Assembly (NCBI RefSeq): GCF_007828215.1
Contig: NZ_VIUE01000004.1
Location: 1 to 64,000, forward strand
Direction: 5' to 3'
Length of the DNA: 64,000 nucleotides
Origin: Pseudomonas sp. SJZ074
GTDB taxonomy: Bacteria; Pseudomonadota; Gammaproteobacteria; Pseudomonadales; Pseudomonadaceae
Part shown: one piece after another, positions 1 to 9,600 of the stretch
How the letters are laid out: each line of letters starts with the position of its first letter
Position numbering within the stretch: the stretch's first letter is position 1
Program-made: the position numbers and the translations under genes
The notes under the pieces: model-generated
Databases searched by the model: none
Seen by the model: only the letters and a program-made list of their open reading frames with translations
What the model was told of the DNA's origin: nothing

Positions 1-215
1 TTTTGTGTGGTGCAACACAAGCTGCCGACTCATGCAGGTCTCTTCAATATTCCAACTTCTTGATTTTTCGTAAGAAAATTCGGGGATTCCTCAGGGTCTG
101 TCCCCGTTTATCTTCACTCAGGAGGGATCTCTCAGGGTCTGTCCCTGAGGGATCTGCGCAAACCCAAGCCCGGCTTGCCTCGCTTGTTTGATCGGCCAAA
201 ACAAAATAGCGGCTG
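1..215. other. Non-coding stretch with short repeats next to IS remnant
   Basis: I see no convincing gene here. A 14-base direct repeat, TCAGGGTCTGTCCC, occurs at 91-104 and 131-144, and the second copy sits in a small hairpin (CTCAGGG at 130-136, CCCTGAG at 142-148). The stretch directly precedes the transposase remnant and may be leftover IS or terminator sequence. The short open frames on both strands look like chance frames. Confidence 0.4.
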
Positions 216-365
216 CGAAACATCATCGAACGCATGTTCGGCTGGCTGAAGGAAAGCCGCCGCATCGACACACGCGTCGATAAGCTCGCGAAAAGTTATG
301 CAGCGATGGTCTCGTTAGCTTGTGCTATGCGCTGTTTACGACATTCCTTTTCGTACAGTGCCTAA
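216..365 (+). pseudogene. IS5-like transposase, C-terminal remnant
   Basis: The plus-strand frame reads RNIIERMFGWLKESRR, then DKLAKSYAAMV and a final short basic tail before TAA at 363-365. This matches the conserved last ~50 residues of IS5-family (IS427/ISL2-type) transposases, in which the ER-x-FGWLK segment carries the final catalytic Glu region. An in-frame TAG at 207-209 closes the frame and there is no upstream transposase body, so this is a decayed fragment. Its stop overlaps, on the opposite strand, the stop of the immunity-like gene, so an insertion ended exactly at the edge of the toxin locus. The family call is from memory of the motif. Confidence 0.7.
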
Positions 366-622
366 CTCTTCAGGAAGACCTCGACGTTTACCGCCCCAGT
401 CTTGCGATCAACTCGGGCTCGACTAATCACCTTTGCGTTCAACGGCTGCTCGGAAGGTATGTATATTTCAAACACGCCCTCGCCCTCGGTTTCGAATTTC
501 CCCAGCGTCCAATTGGACTGATCCTCTTTTGACGGTTCCGGATACTCACTTAACGCCAGACGCGTAGCCTCCTTAGCGATTGGCTCCATTTCATCCAAGC
601 TCATCAACTTCTTCGTCACCAT
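362..622 (-). CDS. Probable immunity protein of the adjacent RHS toxin
   Basis: This small acidic protein of 86 residues from the ATG at 622 contains MSLDEMEPIAKEATRLA, a central NWTLGKFETEG segment, and ends NVEVFLKS. Its ATG lies in ATGGTGA, overlapping the toxin stop, which suggests translational coupling. A GTG three codons upstream is an alternative start. No family was recognised. The immunity role is inferred from position: polymorphic toxin tips are nearly always followed by a small, often acidic cognate immunity gene on the same strand. The gene ends exactly where the transposase remnant ends on the other strand, so its natural C-terminus may have been changed by the insertion. Confidence 0.65.
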   Translation of the reverse strand: MVTKKLMSLDEMEPIAKEATRLALSEYPEPSKEDQSNWTLGKFETEGEGVFEIYIPSEQPLNAKVISRARVDRKTGAVNVEVFLKS

Positions 623-3600
623 GGCTTCCACCCATTCAAGCTATCACCGTTCGGCGTAAATATGCCTCGTTGCCCCATCGAATTGAAGATGGCACTCTGA
701 TTGCGACCCGTCGCACGAAGAACTGCTTGGTCACCAGGTGACGAGCGCAGCACGCCAGCTTCAAATCCCGGATGCGTATGTGAAGACCAGCGCCAGCCTC
801 GATCAGATAGTTGGGACGCCATTTCTGGACTAATCGGCACTGAGCCGACATCGCCTCGGAAAATTAAACGTCGTCCACCAGTCGAGAACATGGCAAACTC
901 ATCACCGGTTGCCGCAGTCAACGCAGCCAAGTCCCTCTGCCCAAATGCCTTATGAGCAATTGTGCTGGAGCCGAATTCTGGCAACTCCTCAAGTATTGAC
1001 GCTTGACGCGAATTGAGCATGCCAAATCCTCGGGAAATAGCAGCAGGCTGGCCGCTAGCTGGATTTGCGGCTATTGTCAACTCACTGTTTGCAACACCCT
1101 TACCACTCATCTGCACTACATACTGCCTGGCTCCATCTACAGCAGAGGTAACGCGCTCAGCAATCATCTTGGCACCTAGTCCAAAAACTTCAACTGCTCC
1201 CTCCCTAAAAAGCTGCGAAACAGCAGACGCCCCTCCCCCTATACCGTGCCCAACCGCATTATTTAAAGTGACGTCATAAAGAACCCTGCCGACCGTGGAG
1301 TCAGCGGCATCTGCCAATAACGCGGGAGCGACCCCAAAAGTAAAATTCAGCGGAGCATTGAACACATTACTGACAGTTGCCAAGTTATCATGTACAAAAT
1401 CACCATTCATCGGCTCACGAGGAATCACAGAATTACTATTCAAATAATCCAAAACACTTTCGGACAGCGACACTTCAGGAGCATACGGTTTAACAGCACT
1501 CACATTTTCTAGGGGAACGTCCGAATCTCGAATCGAAATCTGATAATCATAGACTGACGGACGGACCGTTTCACGCTCTAAATATGTTGTCCTCCCCCCA
1601 AAAACCCTTTCGTACAAATCGGTAGGAAGGATATTGCCATTATTCAGTGACTCCCTTGCCAATCTAGCAAGATCGGACCGGGTCATCGTGTCCGGCTGCT
1701 CTCCATTTTGAAGCATTTGGTCAAATAAATTGCTCCCTACGGATGCATATAATGGAGATTCATTTTTCTGAGCAGCAGCTAATCTATCGATCATGTCGTT
1801 GGCTAGGGTATTCCCAAAAGCATCTGCCGCAACCTGACCGTAATCAGGCCGTCCACCGCCAAACCATTTGTCTTTGATGGCCGCCGAAGCGTAGGCACTC
1901 ACCTGCCCACGCACGGTTGAATTCAACAAGCCTCGATCGCCGCCCCCTACATACCCTGCGACAGTTGCCCCCGCAGCCGACGCGGCGACGCTTCGCCAAC
2001 TGAATGAGGTATCAAGACCAGCGATGCGATTGGCGACTTGGCTGGTGGCGTAGTTAAAGACGCCTTGAGCTGGATAGGTTCTGGCGGCCGCGGTTAGGGC
2101 CCCGGAACCTGGCTGAGCGCCTTGTGCCAATGTATTGATGCCAGATGTGATTCCGTAAGTGAGGCCCCCGGTAATCCCGCTGACGGCTACCTGCCCCCAG
2201 GAGAATTTATCCACCGCGCCCATGCCCATGCCAACCGCCTGGGAAACCGCGCTACCCACGGCAGCCCCGATGATTGCACCGCCAAGACTAATAGTGGCAG
2301 CCGTTCCTGCCGCGGCGGCAGACAGTGCAGCAGTACCTGCGGCGGCCGCGCCGCCAAGGGTTGTGGCTGCTCCGCTGAGCACCGCGGTGGCAGCCCCCGC
2401 CGTAAACACCGTTGCAACCACGGCCACCACCACCATCACAATAGTTGCCAGCCCTCCGCTTTTCTTTTTCTTGGGCTTGGGCGGTGGTGGTGCTTTCGGG
2501 CTGGGGTTGATGTTGCCGATGACATCATCGGGGTCGTATGGCTTGAACGTGGTCGCGTCGTTGTGCGTACTGCTGACTACGTTAGGGATTTTCAGATTGT
2601 CGCCGGGCGTAAGTGCCTTGCTCACGTCCAGGCCGTTGGCGTCGGCGATCAGGTACCACATACCGGAATCACCCCAGACGCTCTGGGCAATGCTTTCCAG
2701 CGTGTCGCCCTGATTGACGACGTAATTGCTGGGGGTGCGCCCTGGGTAGTCAGGAGAGATTGGGGTGAAGGTATCGCTGACTTCCGGGGCGGAGGCATTG
2801 CCGATGTTCGCCAGAGCGGCGCCTTGATAGTACAGGTAGCTCTGGGCCACCCCGGAAGATTCCCGGCGCACAATCAGCCGACCTTCGGCGTTGGTTGCTA
2901 GTCCGCGGGTAAAGACGTTACCGCCGGTGCCAACGGCCTGTAGCAGTTCGCCGCGAACGGAGTATGTGTTGGTTGTGGTGCCTGGCGAGCCACCATTGGT
3001 GCGGGTGGCCGTGGCCTGGCCTTCCTTATAGCCATCGAACAGGACCTGCGCGGCGCTGAAGTTTCCTCGGTGGTTAATGGTGCCATTGGCATTATAGGCA
3101 ACGTAACGATAGGCCCGCTGATTGCCTACGGCATCCAACATACCAAGCTCATTGAAATAATTTGCCTGAGTTAATACGCCACCACTATATTTCAATTCGC
3201 TAAGCGCCTGAGCGTCGCCGCGATAGTTATAGACATTACTGGTACTACTCGCAAGTGAGGTGTTGCTTCCTTTCCAGCTATAGGAGTAATCAGCTTGTCG
3301 GGCACGATTGCCGCGCTCATCATAAGATGCTGAAAAAAGAGTATACGCCCTGCCGAGAGGAGCGTAGGTGGCTTTTTTATTGAATGGGCCTCCGACTATA
3401 CTTTTAGTAGCCATGGTAGTATCGGACAGACCTGCGCGGGCCACTTGCGCACCGGCGATAGTTGAAACCTGACCCAGATCGTTATAGATATAGGTCGAAC
3501 GCAAATAGGCATCGCCGCTATATTCCTGCCAGTATGTCCATTCTCCAGGCTTAGGCCCGACTCTCTTTTCCTCATATATAGCCGCCTGCCAACGCTCGGA

Positions 3601-6600
3601 GCTTTGTCGTCTTCCAAGCACGTCATAACTGATGGCGTAGCCTTTTGCTGCGACACTCACAGTGAGCTCCTTTACAACAGAACTTTGACCGCGCAACGTA
3701 CCGGCGACAATTTTGCCATTTTTCAGATAGCCTTCAGCAATCAACACCCGATCTTCCAGATCAAACTTGTACCAGTCATCGACAATCTTGCGAGTGCCAG
3801 ACTGACTCGTCGTATCCATATATACCCGACGACGGTTACCCATTTCGTCATAGTCATACTTCAACGAATCCAGCCGCGCCGTGCTGACCAATGTGTATTG
3901 GGTACCGAGTGCCCCTACAAGTTGATTACCTACAGGCGCCTTAAGCTCCTTCAGCCGCCCCTGCTCATCAAACTTACTGCGCACCTCGTTGCTGCTTACT
4001 TGAGAAACAGCCCCGTTCAGATAACGCCCGCTGTTGACCTCCCTTATTCGATTCCCGCTCAGGTCATAGGCATAGCTCGAGGTGCGCGAATCCTCTCCAA
4101 TCACTGTCCCCGCAGCATTCCTGGTGACCGAGCCCTCGACGATGCTGTTGGCCAACCCATTGCCGTAGTAGCTGTAAACCTTGTCCGGCCCTGCCCCGTT
4201 GGCAGTGATGAGGCTTTCTCTGATGAGTTGTCCGAAGCCGTTATAAGTAAAGCTGTACACCCGCCCGCCCAAGTCCTTACGACTGCTGAGGCGACCAAAA
4301 TTCTCAGTGTCGTAGGCCCAGGTCAAGACTCCACCTAGTCCATCGATCTCTTTGACCTTACGGTTATCGACGTCGTACTCGATGGTTTTCTCAATTTTCG
4401 ACTCGTTGCGCGTTTTAACGATATTGCCGCGCTCGTCGTACAAGGTGTACCTGGTGTTGCCCGCAACACCGGTGGTGGTACTGGACCAGTTGGCGTTTGC
4501 GACGCTGTTGAGGGTTTCCTCGACGGCACTGGCCCCGCTGATTTCGCCATACAAGCGCCCGGCCTGATCGTACTGGTTGGTCAACAACGTCACCGCCGCA
4601 CCACTGCGGATGATGCCGTGGCTCAACTGACGATCCATGGCGTCATAAGCATCCACCAGCACCGTACCCAACGCATCCTGGGTCGCCACCCGATTACCGT
4701 TGCTGTCGACCCGATAATTGCGCGAATAACCCAAAGCATCGACATCTTGGATCAGCTCTCCAGCCTGGTTGTATACGTGCTGGCGAGTACGCAGTTCAGT
4801 GCTGGTAGCAACACCCGCGTAAGGCCCCATCAAATCGGTTTCCTGAATCAACTGACCCAAACCGTCGTAGCGTTTTTCATGGATCAGACTGGCGCGGTAG
4901 CTGGTGCCGTTTTCACGCAGAATGTCGGTAACCGGCAACGTTTCGGACAGTTGTTTATTGTTGTGATCGTAGGTGTAGGTGGTGAGGTAACCCCGCGCAT
5001 CCGTGCGGCTGAGCAAGTTGCCCCAACGGTCGTATGCCTGCCGGATGATAGGGGTGGTCAAGGTCAACGTGACGTTGTTCAGTGTGTCGGCATTGAGGTT
5101 CGCCTCAAAGGCCGGCAGGTGCAGTTCGAGCGCGCGGCCGAGCACATCGTTGCGCACGTAGCTAATACGGTGATCGGCCGCGGTTGCGGCATCGCCGAGC
5201 TGGATGCTGCGACTGGCCTTGCCGGACAGGTCGTAGGCCAACTGGCTGATGCCTTGGGCATCTTGTTGCTGGATGACACGCCCGGCCTGATCGTAGTCAT
5301 AGCGGGTGAGCAGGCTGCCGTTGAGCAGTTTCTGTGTGACTTCGCCGAAGCGATTATAGAGCACACTGTTACGGGTACCCTGCGCCGCACCATCGGCAGC
5401 GGTATACCAGTCGACAGTGGCAGTCTGCTGCCCGAGGGCGTCGTACTCGAAAGTACGCTTCAAGGTCTGGTTATAGCTGACGGCCGTCCCACCAGAGGTC
5501 CAGGCATTCAAGGTGGCGCTAACCTGACGGCTTTCTTCCAAACGACGACCAGCAACATCGACCTTATAGTTCTGCGCGGAGCCGGCAGCGTCAATTTCCT
5601 GAACCTCATAACCGGCGGCGTCATAGCGAGTGCGGGTAATCTGTGTCAGCCCAGCCTGGACGGCATCGCCTGTACTCCCTGCAGTACGCGTCTCACTCAG
5701 CACCTGACCAAAGGCATTGACCGCATAGGTCGTCACCGGCGAAGCCAGCACCACGGCCGAAGCGAATGGATCGACCGCACCACTTTTTGCAGTTACCCGC
5801 GCCGGCTCGGTGACCTTGCTGACCTGCCCCAGCGCATTGTAATCGGTGGTGGTCACGTTGCCGGCAGCGTCGGTGACCGTGCGGGTGTTGCCCACACCGT
5901 CGTAGGTCAAGCGACTGACCACCAGGTTGCCAACCACCGCAGTCGCCGAGACGACGCCGTTCGTGGCGTTGATGGACTGCTGCCAATAACGCACACCCTC
6001 CTGGGTGACCTGACTCAGGCGGCCCATCGCATCGTAGTCGTAGCGAGTACTACGATCATTGGCACTGGCGACCGGCGCGCTTGGGACGCTATTTTCATTC
6101 CAGGCGGTCAGCGCATTGGCGTACTCCACCTGACGGCTGAGCTTGCCCTGGGCGTCGTATTCCATGCGAGTGTAATTGCCCAGCGCATCCACGCTGCCGA
6201 TGCGGTTGCCGACCTGATCGTAATAATGGACGCTGCTGGCACCGGTCATCACGATCGCACCGCTGGCGTTGCGTGCAATTTGTGTTTCCCGGATCAGCTG
6301 GCCGAACGCATCGTAGGTATAGACAGTGGTCGGGGCTGCGGTTATCAGGGTTGAAGTGCTCACCACCCCCGTGAAGCTGTAAAGGCTGACCTGATCCTGC
6401 TGCACCGAGATTTTGCGACCCAACGCGTCATAGCGGGTGATCAGCGTCCGGTCCTGGGTTGCGTTAGGCACCAAGGTCGTCGCCGTCAGATTCGTACCGG
6501 TGTAATAACCGGTCGTAGGGACGGCCAGGTTCAACGCATTGACGTAGCGCCTGGTGGTCAGACGATTACCCTGGGCATCGTAGGTATACGCCGTAACACC

Positions 6601-9600
6601 CTTGAGGGCATCGATGTCGTGAGTCAATCGGCCAAGGCTGTCGTAGACCTTGTAGCTGTCGACAAAATCAGTGGCGGCCACGCCGGTATTGTTGACGCGC
6701 ACTCGATTGCGCACGGCGTTGCCGAGGGCATCGTAGGTGACTTCCGTAGTGATCTGGAAGGTGTTGGCGCTACCGTCGGCGGCCTGTTGGAAGGCGCCGG
6801 TGGTTTTGTTGTACCAGCCGGGCGATGTGATCAGCACCTGATGCCCCACCGCATCGTAGGCGTAGCGGGTCGTGCGCGCCTGACTCAGGTCATCCGTTGA
6901 TGCAGCGGCATCCAGGCTGCTGCGCAAGCGTCCCACGGTACGCGTGCTGATATTGCCCAAGGCGTCGTAGGTGATGACGGTGATGGGCAGCGCCGTCTTG
7001 GTGGTCACCGCACCGTTGGCATCCATGCTGGCGACACTGATCGCCGGTGCAATCTCCAGCACCAGGCGATTGAGGCTGTCGTAGCGGTAGTTCCAGACCG
7101 AGCCGTTCTTGTTGGTCAGGGTCAGGCGGTTGCCTACGGCATCGTAGGTGTAGGACTCAACCTTTCCAGCCGCGTCGGTGATGCTCAGGAGCTGGCCGGC
7201 TGCATCGTAAACCGAGCGCGTACTGCGCGCTTGCGCGCCGGAGGCGGCTAAGGCAGTAGCGGTACCAACCAAGGTTCTAGGGGCATTGGCGGCGATGGCC
7301 TTGTCGTACTGGCGGGTTTCGCTGACACGGCCATTGGCGTCGTAGATCGTTTCGCTGATCTGGTTCAACGCGTTGATGCTATAGCGCACTCGGCCAACGT
7401 CGTCGTAGACGTAGGTCGTTGTCTGGTCGCGCGCGGCATCGAGTGTCACGACGACGCTGAGTACCGCATCACCAAAACTGGCCAGCGCATTCAAATCCAG
7501 TGCGGTGGCATAACGCGTGGTACTGAGCAGATTACCGGCCGCGTCGTAGCGATTACGGGTCACGCCCCCCAACGCATTGACCGTCTCGCTCAAGCGCCCT
7601 GCGTTGTCGTAAACGTACCAGGTGCTGTTGCCCCCGGCATCGATCTTGCGCGTAACCTGGTCATTGCCGTTGTAGCGATATTGGGTGGTCAGGTTCAGTC
7701 CGCTCGGATCCTGGCGCTCACTGATGCGGCGGCCCAGCTTGTCGAACTCGTACAGGGTATTTTGCTGGTTTGGGTTGGCTACGGTGCCTCGGGCCACCTG
7801 GACCTGGTTACCAAGACCGTCATAGCTGTAGGTCGTGGTGAGCTGGAGGCCCGCCGGGTCCTGGGTAACGACCAGTGTTTGACCGTTACGGTCGTAGGCA
7901 TAGGCAGTGACTTTTGGCGTCGCACTCCCTTCGGCCTCAACCACTTGAATGCGTCGCCCCTGACCGTCGAAGGTGTAGCGGGTGATGGTGCCGGCGGCAT
8001 CGGTGCGGGTCACCATGCGGTTGGCGGCGTCATAGCCGTACCGGGTCGTGTGCCCCAAGGCATCGGTCACACTCAGCAGGTTGCCCGCTTCGTCGTAGGC
8101 ATTGCTTGTTTCACGGCCCAAGCCATCCAGAACGCTGATGACCTGACCATTCTTGTCGTATGCATAACGGGTGGTGTTGCCGCTGCCATCGGTGAAGGTC
8201 AACGTCTGACCATGGCGGGTATTGACGGTGATCACACTGACGCCATCCGGCGTAGTCACGGTCAGGCTGCGGTCACTGTCGTTGTAGCTGTAGGTGGTGA
8301 TGTTTCCCAAGGCATCGGTTTGCTTGAACACCCGGCCGAAGGCGTCATATTCACTGCTGCGACGTTGCCCCAGTGCGTTGGTGGTCGTGATGATCCGCCC
8401 ACTCTGGTCATAGCTCGTGGCGCTGACCAATCCGCGGCCGTCGGTAGTGGTCAGTACTCTTCCAAAGGCGTCGTAGCTGATCGCAGTGCTGCGGGCGAGC
8501 CCGCCTACATCGTCAACACGGCCGATCTGCTCTCCCCGGTTGTTATAGGTTGTGCTGCTGGTGACCGTGTTGCCCGCCGAGACGGTTCGAGTGACGGAGG
8601 TCTGATTGCCGAAGGCGTTGTATCCATAACGGGTCACGTACCCGAGTGCGTCAGTCGTGGAGGTCAGCAGGCCGCGGGTGTCATAGTCGTAGGTGCGTCG
8701 GTTATCGCTGTTCGCGTTGCGGATCGCTTGCACCAGGGTTTTCAGTTGGGCATTCAGCACCCCGCCCGAGAGCGCGGCCGTGTCCGTGTCGGCCAATCGA
8801 CCAGTGAACGCCGTGCGCTCGCGAACCTCGCCGAAGGCGCTGTAGACCGTCTCGCTGACTTCGCCCAGTGCGTTGACCACGTGGGTCAGCCGACCTGCCG
8901 CGTCATAGTAGGACAGGGTTCGATTGCCCAGCGCGTCGCTGGCGCTGGCTACCCTGCCCATCTCGTCATATTGGTAAGTCAGGCCGTACTGCGCATAAAT
9001 CGCGGCGACTTCGGTGTCGCTCATGCCCGCCGTTATGCGCGCCGACGCTTCTCCCAGCAGCTTGCCGATGGTTTGTCCGAAGGCGTCATAGCGGGTGCGG
9101 ACGCTACGCTCCTCGGTCGTTCCCTGGGCCTGGGTTTCGCGCACCAGCCGACCGGCTGAGTCGTATTCATAGGCGGTGATCGTGCCATCGGTGGCGACAC
9201 GTTGGGCTATCCGTCCCTGTTCGTCAAAAGCCGTGGTCGTGGTCTGTGCGGGGCCCACACTTGCTGCGGTTTTGATTGTGTCAAATGCCGTCGTGTCAGA
9301 AATCGTAGCCGTGTAAGCCGTGGCGTAACGAATCGTTTGCTGGGTATTGCCCGCTTCGTCGTACACCGTTTCGGTGACGAACTGTTTCTCATCGACGCTG
9401 CCAATCTGCCGACCGGCCGTGTCGTAGAAATACCAACTCGACAGGTCATTGGCCGAGGATTGGCGCAGCTGGTCGAGGGTGCCATCGGCTCGATTATCGG
9501 CCAAGGTCTGGCTGGCATAGCGAATGCTTTGGATCAAACGGCCCGTAGCGTCATAACGGTTTTCCCGCAGGTAACCTTCGGCGTCCAACTGGCCGCTCTG

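Noticed and set aside
91..148. Repeats near the left edge as IS terminal inverted repeats
   Set aside because: Too short a context and no matching end on the other side; kept only as an unexplained repeat.
4618..6354. Open frame on the plus strand opposite the YD-repeat gene (also 7681-9159, 9202-10410, 10678-11832)
   Set aside because: These are shadows of the repeats; the low-complexity Val/Gly/Ala-rich translations repeat in step with the YD units.
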